A model generated the notes under the pieces. That model was not told where the DNA came from. It saw only the letters and a list, made by a program, of their open reading frames with translations, and ran no database searches. The position numbers and the translations under genes are program-made. From an uncultured bacterium (GTDB taxonomy: Bacteria; Vulcanimicrobiota; CADAWZ01), in assembly GCA_949288455.1 (NCBI GenBank), contig CASEKF010000016.1, positions 1-59,306 of the forward strand: a stretch of 59,306 nucleotides of DNA, given 5' to 3'. Shown here piece after piece: positions 34,668 to 43,254 of the stretch; positions within the stretch are counted from its first letter, which is position 1; every line of letters begins with the position of its first letter.

Positions 34668-36767
34668 TCAGCTTAGTTGGATTTGTCCTACCGAATTGAC
34701 GTTTACTTTAGGAGCTATCTCGTTCCAGGACAAAACTACGAGAGTAGGGAAAGATCTGTCGGTAAGTTTCTTAAGAGCGGGACGTATCTGAGGAGCGCAC
34801 AATATGATAGGCTGAAGCCCTTTTTCTTGAAGTTTGCCTACTTCTTGACCTACGGACATGAGCACTTCTTGACCCATATTGGGATCGAGAGCTAAAAATG
34901 AGCCCATTTCGGTTCTCTGAATAGACTGAGCTATAATTTGTTCAATTTGAGGATCTAACGTTATTACGTTAATTACTCCTTCGTTGTTTACGTATTCTTT
35001 GCATATAACTCTGGATAGGGCTACGCGCACGCATTCCGTCAAAACCTCGGTGTCTTTTGACATGTTGACGTTGTCTGCCAAGGTTTCCAGGATAGTGACA
35101 AGATCTCTTACCGAAACTCTTTCTTTTACTAAATTTTGGAGAACTTTTTGAACTTCTCCCAAAGATAGCATATCAGGAACCAGTTCTTTTACTACTGCCG
35201 GGTGCGTTTTCTTTACCGTATCCAAGAGAGCTTGAATTTCTTGTCTTCCCAGAAGATCGCCTCCGTTTCCTCTGATTACTTCCGTCATTTGAGTCGCAAT
35301 TACGCTTACGGGATCAAAGATCATGCATCCGAGCCGTTCCGCGTCGCCTCTTTGTTCCGGAGAAATCCAAACTCCGGGCATGCCGTAGGTGGGATCAACC
35401 GTTTTGGTCCCTCGCAGGTTTTTCAGTTTTTCTTCCGGCCCTATGGCTAGAAATTGATTGACTACTACTTCTCCGCTGGCTACTTCTATTTCTTTTATTT
35501 TAATTACGTATCCGTTGGGCTTTAGTTGGAGATTATCCCTAAACCTGACTCCTGGCACTACGATGCCCAGCTCTAAAGCGATATGTCTTCTTATTGAAGT
35601 TACCCTTTCAAGAAGTTTCGCTCCCTGATTAGGATCTACGAGCGACAGAAGCCCTCTTCCTACTTCAAGCGAAATAGGATCGACCTGCATAAGCTGAACT
35701 ACGCTCTCCGGTTTTTTTGCGGCTTCCTTCTTCTTTTCCTGCCCTTTGCTGACTACCGCTACGTCTTCGACTTTATTGCTTTTTTCGATTAAGAATCCTC
35801 CGCCGCCCAAAAGCGCTCCTAATATAAGGAAAGGAGCTACCGGCATAGGGAAGAGCTTCATTATTCCCAATAGAGCCAGAAGTACGCAGAATCCGGCGGC
35901 TATCATTAACGCTTTAGGCTGCGCCGTCACCTGCTTTACAAGATCTTCTCCGAGGTTAGCGTCCGAAGCGGCTCGAGATACGACCATACCCATTGAAGTC
36001 GACATTAGAAAGGCCGGCACGGTAGTGGTAAGTCCGCTTCCTATAGTAAGTATAGCGTAAGTGTTAAGAGCGTCTACCGCGGCCATTTTATGCATTATTA
36101 TGCCTACCAGCAGACCGCCTACGATATTTACGATCATGATTACGACCGAAGCCATCGCGTCGCCTTTAACGAATTTTCCGGCTCCGTCCATAGCTCCGTA
36201 AAAGTCTGATTCTCTTTCTACGTCTCTTCGTTTCTTTTTTGCAGCCTCTGCGTCCAGAAGCCCCGAGTGAAGATCCGCGTCTATGGCCATTTGTTTTCCC
36301 GGCATAGCGTCGAGAGTAAATCTTGCGGCAACTTGAGCGATACGCTCCGCGCCGTTTGTGATGACCATAAGCTGAATGATAATTAAGATGATGAACATCA
36401 AAAATCCAATGATCAGATTGCCGCCTACGACCACTTGAGCAAAGGCCGGTATGACATGTCCGGCGCCTATGGGGACTCCGGTAGGACTCTTTTTATTGCC
36501 GTAAAGAAGAATCATTCTGGTGGAAGAAACGTCCAGCGCCAGCCTGAATAGAGTCGTTACCAGAAGCATAGTAGGGAATACCGCGAATTCCAGAGGCTCG
36601 GCGATATAAATTGAGATAATGAGAATAATAATTGAAGTAGCTATGTTTACTACAAGCAGGAAATCCAGAAAATCAGGAGGCATGGGAATTATAAGCATCA
36701 AGATTATGCCTACTACAAGCATAGCCATTACTATATCTGAATTTTTCGCAATTTTTTCTAAATTCAC
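34668..36767 (-). CDS. flhA: Flagellar export gate protein FlhA
   Basis: The 699-residue inner-membrane gate of the flagellar type III exporter. The N-terminal 330 residues hold about eight helices and the FHIPEP-type loop with MPGKQMAIDADLHSGLLDA; the C-terminal cytoplasmic domain binds substrates and chaperones. The start is GTG at 36767 after AAAGGTGA. Last recognised core gene in the fliM-to-flhA operon, with an 81-residue ORF after it. Confidence 0.98.
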   Translation of the reverse strand: MNLEKIAKNSDIVMAMLVVGIILMLIIPMPPDFLDFLLVVNIATSIIILIISIYIAEPLEFAVFPTMLLVTTLFRLALDVSSTRMILLYGNKKSPTGVPIGAGHVIPAFAQVVVGGNLIIGFLMFIILIIIQLMVITNGAERIAQVAARFTLDAMPGKQMAIDADLHSGLLDAEAAKKKRRDVERESDFYGAMDGAGKFVKGDAMASVVIMIVNIVGGLLVGIIMHKMAAVDALNTYAILTIGSGLTTTVPAFLMSTSMGMVVSRAASDANLGEDLVKQVTAQPKALMIAAGFCVLLALLGIMKLFPMPVAPFLILGALLGGGGFLIEKSNKVEDVAVVSKGQEKKKEAAKKPESVVQLMQVDPISLEVGRGLLSLVDPNQGAKLLERVTSIRRHIALELGIVVPGVRFRDNLQLKPNGYVIKIKEIEVASGEVVVNQFLAIGPEEKLKNLRGTKTVDPTYGMPGVWISPEQRGDAERLGCMIFDPVSVIATQMTEVIRGNGGDLLGRQEIQALLDTVKKTHPAVVKELVPDMLSLGEVQKVLQNLVKERVSVRDLVTILETLADNVNMSKDTEVLTECVRVALSRVICKEYVNNEGVINVITLDPQIEQIIAQSIQRTEMGSFLALDPNMGQEVLMSVGQEVGKLQEKGLQPIILCAPQIRPALKKLTDRSFPTLVVLSWNEIAPKVNVNSVGQIQLS

Positions 36768-36872
36768 TTAATCAGTCACCTTTTTATAATGTTTAGAATA
36801 ATTTTAAATTTATTTGACGACATTTTGCGGGAAAGTTTTGCCCCGTTTTAATAAAGCGAAGGCAAAGAGACT

Positions 36873-36989
36873 TTATTTGCCGTCGAGTCGCTTTGCCGTT
36901 CTTTCTCTTAATCTATATATGGCGGCAATACTCTTTTCAAGCGTTGCCTTTTTATCTGCGTCTTCTTTTTCGCCTTTGTTCGCGTCTTC
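36873..36989 (-). other. +1-frame continuation of flhB
   Basis: Directly after the five A's at 36990-36994 (minus-strand A tract), the +1 frame runs 38 codons (EDANKGEKEDADKK... ending in RLRERTAKRLDGK) to TAA. It contains no ATG, GTG or TTG start and has a stop immediately upstream, so it can only be translated as a fusion to FlhB. The 0-frame tail is the implausible RRREQRRKRRRR. If one A is removed, FlhB would have 390 residues. Confidence 0.7.
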
Positions 36990-38046
36990 TTTTTAATTTA
37001 AAAACGTACATCAGCAACTCCGCCGTAGCGACATATAAGTCGGGAGGTATGGGTTGACCTACCTGAGCGGCTCCAAAAAGAGCTCTCGCAAGTTCGACAT
37101 TTTCCACTATAGGCACTTCGCTGTCTTCCGCAATAGTTTTTATTTTAACCGCGTTTAGATTTTCTCCTTTTGCTACGACTACCGGAGCCTGATCTTCCCC
37201 TTGCTTATACCTTAATGCTACGGCCAGATGAGTCGGATTAGTGACTACTGCCGAAGCTCCCGCGACGTCTCCCATCATTCGGCCTTGAGAAGCTTGACGC
37301 ATCATCTGTTTTATTTTTCCTTTTACTTGAGGATTACCTTCGGTATTTTTATACTCGTCCTTAAGTTCTTGCATAGACATTTTCATCTGTTTCATATAAT
37401 CTTTTCTTTGAATTATATAATCTAAAATGGAAAGGACGAACATACCTACTAATACGTTTGTTATAATTTTTTGTACGATTGTTTTTAGAAAACTTGTAGT
37501 TTGATATAAATCCCAGTCTACTGCGAATGATAGAACCGGTATATTTGATTTTAGAATATTATAAACTATTAGTCCGATTACTACTAATTTTGCAATTTGC
37601 TTCAATAATTCCAAGAGCGACTTCATTGAGAAAATTTTCTTGAAGCCGGCTATAGGACTTATCTTGCTTAATTTAGGCATAAGAACTTCAGTGCTGAAGA
37701 TAAATTTAATTTGAGCTATATTTCCTACTATCGCAAAAAGGAACGCCGCGGCGAAAAGAGGAGCCAACACTTGAAAAAATACGCTCATGGAATAAACCAC
37801 GTCGCCCAGAATATGTCTTTCGGATATAGGATTGTCGACGATAACGCTTATTTGGTTCCACCAGTTTCTGGAAAAATCGCTTAGGGTTCTGAACAGGCCC
37901 GCGCCCGTAGCCCCTAGAACTGCGGCGGTAACTCCTAGAAGCAGGGTAGAGGTAATATCTTGGCTTTTGCATACCTGACCTTTTTTTCGCGCTTCTTGTA
38001 ATTTTTGTTCGGTTGGTTCTTCAGTTTTGTCGCTATCTTCTGACAT
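36952..38046 (-). CDS. flhB: Flagellar export switch protein FlhB
   Basis: The substrate-specificity switch of the flagellar exporter. 364 residues as read: four membrane helices in the N-terminal half, then a cytoplasmic domain with the self-cleavage motif NPTH at 270-273 in VVTNPTHLAVALRY. The last 12 residues (RRREQRRKRRRR) look like an out-of-frame tail; see the +1 continuation. fliR lies 56 bp upstream, flhA 185 bp downstream. Identity certain, C-terminus doubtful. Confidence 0.97.
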   Translation of the reverse strand: MSEDSDKTEEPTEQKLQEARKKGQVCKSQDITSTLLLGVTAAVLGATGAGLFRTLSDFSRNWWNQISVIVDNPISERHILGDVVYSMSVFFQVLAPLFAAAFLFAIVGNIAQIKFIFSTEVLMPKLSKISPIAGFKKIFSMKSLLELLKQIAKLVVIGLIVYNILKSNIPVLSFAVDWDLYQTTSFLKTIVQKIITNVLVGMFVLSILDYIIQRKDYMKQMKMSMQELKDEYKNTEGNPQVKGKIKQMMRQASQGRMMGDVAGASAVVTNPTHLAVALRYKQGEDQAPVVVAKGENLNAVKIKTIAEDSEVPIVENVELARALFGAAQVGQPIPPDLYVATAELLMYVFKLKRRREQRRKRRRR

Positions 38047-38101
38047 CTGACGGTCCCCCCTTTCCGATTTTAACGTTTATGCGTCTGCCGATGAAACGGC
38101 T

Positions 38102-38890
38102 TTAACGCGGCAAGACTTGCATAGTATGCAGAAGTTGAACTAAAGCTTCGCTATTGCCGATAAACTGCTTATTAAGAGCGTTGATAATTAACAGCATAGC
38201 CGCTGAAAGCATCGTTAGACCGATAGCTATATTCAAGGGGAAACTCAACATGAAAACGTTCATTTGAGGAGCTACTCTCGCTAACATGCCAAGACCTATC
38301 TGCGTCGTAAACAGAGCCGCCATTGCTGGAGACGCTATCTGAATTCCAAAATAGAAAATTTGAGCGGTCATAACTATTAAATGATGCGTCATTTCCCCGC
38401 TGTAGTTCATGCCTGATAACGGAATAAATTGAAAGCTTTCAAACATAGTTTTGATTAAAGTATGATGACCGTCAAAACACAGAAACAAGGTCATGGCTAG
38501 ATAAAATTTAAACCTTCTCATCATGTTTACCGAGCTTCCGCTGGCAGGGTCGTAACTGGCCGCTACTGATAAACCCATTTGAGTGTCGAGCATTTCTCCG
38601 CCGAATTGAGCCGCCGCCATTACCATAAACGAAGCGTATCCGATTATTAGACCGACAAGCAGCTGAGTCGCTACCATCAGAATAAAATTTAACGGTTCGA
38701 AAGAAATGTTATTCGGAACTTCTATACTGGGATACACTATAAAGCTCCACACGGCCGCGGAAGCTACGAGAATTTTTTTATCAAAGTGGTGACTTCCCCA
38801 AATAGGAGCTTGTACGAAAAAACCGGCAAATCTGACGAATACCAACAGCCATACCGTAAATAATTTTAATCCTTCCTGCGTTATATCCAT
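38102..38890 (-). CDS. fliR: Flagellar export protein FliR
   Basis: A 262-residue polytopic inner-membrane subunit of the export gate with six hydrophobic segments; AAQFGGEMLDTQMGLS is the typical central motif. Together with FliP and FliQ it builds the helical PQR core channel. It lies 10 bp after fliQ and 55 bp before flhB in the conserved order. Confidence 0.96.
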   Translation of the reverse strand: MDITQEGLKLFTVWLLVFVRFAGFFVQAPIWGSHHFDKKILVASAAVWSFIVYPSIEVPNNISFEPLNFILMVATQLLVGLIIGYASFMVMAAAQFGGEMLDTQMGLSVAASYDPASGSSVNMMRRFKFYLAMTLFLCFDGHHTLIKTMFESFQFIPLSGMNYSGEMTHHLIVMTAQIFYFGIQIASPAMAALFTTQIGLGMLARVAPQMNVFMLSFPLNIAIGLTMLSAAMLLIINALNKQFIGNSEALVQLLHTMQVLPR

Positions 38891-38900
38891 TTATCGCTCG

Positions 38901-39173
38901 CTAAGAATTGACTATATTGGGAAAACCTGCGAATATTTCTATGGCAAATTGCGATATCATCGCTATAAGCCATGTCGAAGAAGCTATCAGCACCGCGAAA
39001 GTAGCCACTATTTTAGGGACAAAAGATATCGTCTGTTCTTGAATTTGAGTCGTAGCCTGAAGAATGCTGATTATAAGTCCGGTTCCAAGAGCCGCAAGAA
39101 GCATAGGAAGCGACAGAAGCAGCGTAAGCTGAAGAGCTTTACTCGTTATGTAAAGTATAAATTCTTCAGTCAT
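38901..39173 (-). CDS. fliQ: Flagellar export protein FliQ
   Basis: 90 residues, two membrane helices; the LSLPMLLAALGTGLIISILQ and TQIQEQTISFVPKI blocks are typical FliQ. It is a small subunit of the export-gate core. fliP ends 95 bp upstream. Length exactly matches the family. Confidence 0.97.
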   Translation of the reverse strand: MTEEFILYITSKALQLTLLLSLPMLLAALGTGLIISILQATTQIQEQTISFVPKIVATFAVLIASSTWLIAMISQFAIEIFAGFPNIVNS

Positions 39174-39268
39174 GTCCGGAGTCTCCTTTCTTGGCTTTAT
39201 ATATTTATATTATACATCATACGGAGTCCTTTTGTGAACGGCCGAGCGGTTTTTATTTGCGAATTTTA

Positions 39269-40072
39269 TTATTTAAAGCTTTTTACGAGACTTTCTACGA
39301 TAAGTTGCCAGCCGTCTACTAAAACGAACATAAGAAGTTTAAACGGCGTGCTTATCGTCATAGGGGAGAGCATGAACATACCCATAGCCATAAGTATGCA
39401 CGAGACTACCATATCTACTACCAGAAACGGCAGATATATCATAAAACCTATTTCAAACGCCGTTTTTATTTCGCTTAATACGTATGCGGGAATAAGCACC
39501 CAAATAGGTACGTCTGATCTTTTTTTAACCTGATCTTTTTGAAGCCTGCCCAGTTTTATAAATAGCTTGAGTTCTTTGTCCCTAGTCTGCTTAATCATGA
39601 ACTCTTTCATAGGCTTAGAGGCTCTGTCAAGAAATTGATTCCAGGATATTTTTTGCTGAGTATAAGGTTTTATCGCATTGTCGTTTATATCTTTGCCTAC
39701 GGGCATCATTACGTAGAAAGTTACGAATAAAGCCAGACCCATAAGGACCTGAGTCGGAGGAACTTGCTGCGTTCCCATAGCGGTTCTGATAAAAGATAAA
39801 ACTATCGATACCCTGATAAAAGCCGTAGTCATTACGAGAATATACGGAGCTAAAGACAGAGTAGTTAGAAAGAAGAGCAATTGAATGGGAAGCGCCATTT
39901 CCTCCGGAGTTTTGGCCTTACTGGCGCCTATTTGAATATCGGGGAGGGTTATATTGGGAGTTGGCGCCGCTAGACAATCGGGAGAAAAAAGCGTATAAAT
40001 GGCGACCGTTACGATAAAAGCGGTTAGAGCCAAAAATAATTTGTTTCTTGCAGCGAGCGGAAATAGTCGCAT
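39269..40072 (-). CDS. fliP: Flagellar export protein FliP
   Basis: 267 residues: a cleavable signal sequence, then FliP with TAFIRVSIVLSFIRTAMGTQ and PPTQVLMGLALFVTFYVM, and PFKLLMFVLVDGWQLIVESL at the end. It is the scaffold of the PQR export core. It starts immediately after the fliO stop. Identification is certain. Confidence 0.98.
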   Translation of the reverse strand: MRLFPLAARNKLFLALTAFIVTVAIYTLFSPDCLAAPTPNITLPDIQIGASKAKTPEEMALPIQLLFFLTTLSLAPYILVMTTAFIRVSIVLSFIRTAMGTQQVPPTQVLMGLALFVTFYVMMPVGKDINDNAIKPYTQQKISWNQFLDRASKPMKEFMIKQTRDKELKLFIKLGRLQKDQVKKRSDVPIWVLIPAYVLSEIKTAFEIGFMIYLPFLVVDMVVSCILMAMGMFMLSPMTISTPFKLLMFVLVDGWQLIVESLVKSFK

Positions 40073-40780
40073 TTAATCCTCCGATGACGCGCCGTTTTCC
40101 TGTTGTTTGACTTTAGATCCGTCGTAAGGTTCAATTTTTGGAAAAAGGCTGAACGACGAGTTCTCTATGTTTTTTTTTGATATTTGTTCGTTTCTGTCGT
40201 CGACGTTAGAATCAGGCAAAATTACGTCCGTCAAATATTGAATATTATTTTCCGAAACTCCTACGGCGATAGTCTTAGAGCCTATTTTTAATATATAGAC
40301 CGCTTTTCCGGGCTGAAGCGTAGCTTTATCCGTAATTTTTATATTTGACGATTTTGTTCCAAGCCCTAACGACGGTATGTTGATTTTGCCGGAGGAGAGA
40401 AACTTTAACGCTATAAAAATCAGCGTTATAACTATAAAAAGCGCAAAAACGGTCATAATCAGCCGTTGTTGCATTTTTTTGTTTCTTTCCTGATCTCTTG
40501 CCGTTTCCTCTTGTTCCAGCCAGCCTTCATCCGTTAGAATAGAACTTTCGGTCGCAGAAGGAGCGGAATCGAATTCTTTATCCAGAAAAGACTTTTCCTC
40601 ATTCGCGTCCGTATCGCCCTCGGAGAAATTTTGCGCCGAATTTTGAGCGGAGACATTCTCGGAAGTCGAAGCGTCCGCAAGCTTTGCCGACGACGCCGAA
40701 TTTGCGGAGCCGGCCCATACCGACGTTAAAATTAATATTAGGAATAGAACGGTCGTTGAAAATTTAAGATATATTTTCAT
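40073..40780 (-). CDS. fliO: Flagellar assembly protein FliO
   Basis: 235 residues: a signal sequence, an Asn/Ser/Asp/Glu-rich extracytoplasmic stretch of about 75 residues, one membrane helix (IMTVFALFIVITLIFIALKFL), then the FliO cytoplasmic domain with GKAVYILKIGSKTIAVGVSE. It helps FliP complex assembly. The long acidic periplasmic region is larger than usual. Placed between fliN and fliP as expected. Confidence 0.88.
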   Translation of the reverse strand: MKIYLKFSTTVLFLILILTSVWAGSANSASSAKLADASTSENVSAQNSAQNFSEGDTDANEEKSFLDKEFDSAPSATESSILTDEGWLEQEETARDQERNKKMQQRLIMTVFALFIVITLIFIALKFLSSGKINIPSLGLGTKSSNIKITDKATLQPGKAVYILKIGSKTIAVGVSENNIQYLTDVILPDSNVDDRNEQISKKNIENSSFSLFPKIEPYDGSKVKQQENGASSED

Positions 40781-40804
40781 AGAGAAAATTATGCGCCGAG
40801 ATTT

Positions 40805-41146
40805 TTACCTGCTTATAATTTCGGTGATCCTTACGCCGAAGTTTCCGTCTATTTCTACGACTTCGCCGCGCGCGATCATTTTGTTATTTACGAGCACGTC
40901 TACGGGTTCGCCGGCTTCTTTATCAAGAGATATAACGGAATTTACGCCTAATTTTAAAATTTCTTTTACGAGCATGTTCGTTCTTCCCAGTTCCGCTCTT
41001 ACGACTAAAGACACGTCTCTCAGCAGATCTATGCTGCTGGGAGCTCCTGCCGGAGTTACGCCGCCTTCTATTTCCCCAAATTGAACGGAGCGAACCGTCG
41101 AAGACGGAGCTTTAGCATACATATCTTGATTATTCAAATTCTTCAT
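40805..41146 (-). CDS. fliN: Flagellar motor switch protein FliN
   Basis: 113 residues as drawn. The C-terminal SpoA domain has LRDVSLVVRAELGRTNMLVKE, GVNSVISLDKEAGEPVDVLV and ARGEVVEIDGNFGVRITEI, typical of FliN in the C-ring. It overlaps fliM by 17 bp. The ATG touches GGAG (spacing 0), while a TTG 9 bp later (41137) has proper spacing, so translation may start there. Identification is certain. Confidence 0.95.
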   Translation of the reverse strand: MKNLNNQDMYAKAPSSTVRSVQFGEIEGGVTPAGAPSSIDLLRDVSLVVRAELGRTNMLVKEILKLGVNSVISLDKEAGEPVDVLVNNKMIARGEVVEIDGNFGVRITEIISR

Positions 41147-42131
41147 CTCCTTCGGTGACTACTTTTGTTATCTGTATCGACATTTTGTTCTCCTTGATGC
41201 CGGGGCGTCCTAAGAATTTAGTTCTGTCGTTTACTTTTAGCTTCATTGGAGAGGTGACTTCGGTGTCCAGTTTAATGCAGTCTCCAACTTCTATATACAG
41301 TAAATCTTGAAAAAGTAATTCTGCTCTTCCCAATTCTACTATTACCGGTATCTTTGCGGCTTCTACTCCGGTTATTATATTAGAAGGAGCGAGCTGACTG
41401 CCCCCTGAATTTGTCCCTCTCGTTATAAGAAATTCGTCGAAGCTTGATTTTGGCAGAACGTCTTTAAGATATTTAAATGGAATACATACGTCTACCGCTC
41501 CGTTAGTTTCGGCAAAACCTGCCTGGAAACTTATTACGACCATAATTTCGCTCGGTATGGAAATATGAACGGCCATAGGATTGAAGTCCATGTTTAAAAA
41601 TAGAGATTCGACTTTCCTGACTTCTTTCCATGCTTCGCTGTAAGCGGTTAACATTTTATTTACCGGTTTGAGAATAATAGCTTTTTCAAGATCGGTAAAT
41701 AAGCGAATTTCATCGAGAGAAGCTCCTTTGCCTCCCATCATTTTATCTATTAAAGCAAAGCTGAGAGACATGTCAAGACATAACAAACCTTTTGTTTCCG
41801 CGTCTATTTTAAAAATAAAAATAGCCGTCGGATCAGGCAGAGAACTAACAAACGAGTGATAACTTCTTTGTCTGATCGCTCCGAGAGTCAATTGAGCTTT
41901 CGTTTGAAGGAGGGCTCCGAGATGTATCATAACATTTTCCGCAAACTCGTTGAAAATATTCCTTACAAATCTCTCCTGATCGCTCGAAAGCTTCTCGCCT
42001 TTTTTAAAATCGTATCTGTCTATTTGTTTTAGTTCGGATGTTCTGGACCCTCCGACTCTGCCCGAGAGTTGACCGCTTCTCGTCGATTTTATCCCTTGGT
42101 CGAAGGAGAGCATTTCTCTAGAATCCCTCAA
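41130..42131 (-). CDS. fliM: Flagellar motor switch protein FliM
   Basis: 333 residues; start TTG at 42131 with GGGAGG 7 bp upstream. The middle domain matches FliM (SSDQERFVRNIFNEFAENV, LSFALIDKMMGGKG, EAWKEVRKVE) and a C-terminal SpoA domain follows. The N-terminal CheY-P docking motif (LSQDEIDALL in most FliM) is not intact; MLSFDQGIKS occupies the place. First gene of the operon. Confidence 0.95.
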   Translation of the reverse strand: MRDSREMLSFDQGIKSTRSGQLSGRVGGSRTSELKQIDRYDFKKGEKLSSDQERFVRNIFNEFAENVMIHLGALLQTKAQLTLGAIRQRSYHSFVSSLPDPTAIFIFKIDAETKGLLCLDMSLSFALIDKMMGGKGASLDEIRLFTDLEKAIILKPVNKMLTAYSEAWKEVRKVESLFLNMDFNPMAVHISIPSEIMVVISFQAGFAETNGAVDVCIPFKYLKDVLPKSSFDEFLITRGTNSGGSQLAPSNIITGVEAAKIPVIVELGRAELLFQDLLYIEVGDCIKLDTEVTSPMKLKVNDRTKFLGRPGIKENKMSIQITKVVTEGDEEFE

Positions 42132-42182
42132 AAAATTTCCTCCCTTCGGCGGCTAAAGAGCGCGCTGACAATTTTGAAGATC

Positions 42183-42212
42183 ATTATAACACAAATCGCG
42201 GCTCTTTGTCTA
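42183..42212 (-). promoter_or_regulatory. Promoter of the fliM-flhA operon
   Basis: Minus strand: TAGACA (42207-42212), 18-bp spacer, TATAAT (42183-42188). It is sigma70-like, not sigma28 or sigma54, and lies about 50 bp before fliM. It sits in the 109-bp gap after the hook/rod gene. Confidence 0.72.
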
Positions 42213-42240
42213 TTCGAAAGGGAGGAAATTTTATTCGTTT

Positions 42241-43065
42241 CTACTTTATAAGTTGCATAGCTTGCTCGGTGAGCTTATCCATAGCTTTGAAAGCGGCGAA
42301 GCTCGCGTTGTAATTCATTTTGGCCATTCCTATTGAAGCCGCTTGCTGGGCGTAATCTACGTTCGCAAGCTCTACGCTGTTAGCTACGATGCTTCCTAAA
42401 GCTCCTTGTCCCGCTACTCCGGTGACGGCTTGTCCTGACGATTCGCTTTCCGTAAAAGTAGTGGTGCCTGAACGCTGAAGGCCGGATGCGTTGGCGAAGG
42501 AGGTAAGAGCCATTTGATACAGAGGAACGGTTTCTTTGGTTTGCTGTCCGGTAATAGGATCGGTTATGGTTTTTTCTCCGTACAGTTTACCGGTATTGTC
42601 AAAACTGAAGCTGTCGTATTCTCCAAGGTATTTTTGGTTGGAAGGATCAATCGACACGTCTACGTCGGTAAGAGTTCCGCAGATATTGCCGTTTGCGTCT
42701 AACTTGAACGCCTTTGCGGCCATACCGGTCGATTCCTGAATAAGTTTTCCGTCTCCTGATGCCACAAATCTACCGTCGCGGGAATAATGCGCGTTTACGC
42801 CGTCGCTGAGAGTAAAGAATCCGTTTCCGTTAACGGCAAGGTCAAATTGTCGTCCGGTTTGGGAAATAGCCCCTTGAGTAAAGATAGTGTTGCTCTGTTT
42901 AGTTTTAGCTTTGCCGCTGCTTCCTGTGCTTCCCATTAAATCGTTGAAGTTTATGGCTTCCGCTTTATATCCGGGAGTAAACTGATTTTGCAAGTTGTTG
43001 AAATGAACGTTCATCATTTGCTGATTATTCATTACGTTGCTTGCCTGTAAATTTGTGTCAAACAT
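42241..43065 (-). CDS. Flagellar hook/rod protein (FlgE/FlgF/FlgG family)
   Basis: A 274-residue axial protein of the FlgE/F/G family. N-terminal helix (NLQASNVMNNQQMMNVHFNN) for axial packing, FTPGYKAEAINFNDL, QTGRQFDLAVNGNGFFTL, and the C-terminal NSVELANVDYAQQAASIG. AAGGAGG precedes the ATG. Size and the NGNGFF motif fit FlgF/FlgG; the exact rod or hook paralogue cannot be settled. It has its own promoter and lies upstream of the fli operon. Confidence 0.88.
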   Translation of the reverse strand: MFDTNLQASNVMNNQQMMNVHFNNLQNQFTPGYKAEAINFNDLMGSTGSSGKAKTKQSNTIFTQGAISQTGRQFDLAVNGNGFFTLSDGVNAHYSRDGRFVASGDGKLIQESTGMAAKAFKLDANGNICGTLTDVDVSIDPSNQKYLGEYDSFSFDNTGKLYGEKTITDPITGQQTKETVPLYQMALTSFANASGLQRSGTTTFTESESSGQAVTGVAGQGALGSIVANSVELANVDYAQQAASIGMAKMNYNASFAAFKAMDKLTEQAMQLIK

Positions 43066-43149
43066 TAATAAAACCTCCTTAAATTCCTTATCTTAAGGTG
43101 TAAAATTTCTGTTTCTTATTTCATATTTTACTAACACTAAGTTAATAAA

Positions 43150-43178
43150 ATATTAACAAAAAATTGCCGATTTGTAAA
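43150..43178 (-). promoter_or_regulatory. Promoter of the hook/rod gene with overlapping dyad
   Basis: Minus strand: TTTACA (43173-43178), 17-bp spacer, TAATAT (43150-43155). The -10 lies inside a dyad GTTAAT-AAAAT-ATTAAC (43141-43157), a possible operator. Confidence 0.55.
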
Positions 43179-43254
43179 CAATAATTTCTCTTAAACAAAA
43201 CTCTTACGTTGCTTTTTGTGAGGTCGGAGAACTTTAGTAACGTTCGATGTTTTT

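Noticed and set aside
43146-43172. TAAA-N16-GCCGAT on the plus strand, similar to a sigma28 flagellar promoter
   Set aside because: It points away from the hook/rod gene; no plus-strand gene follows, and the spacing is one base off.
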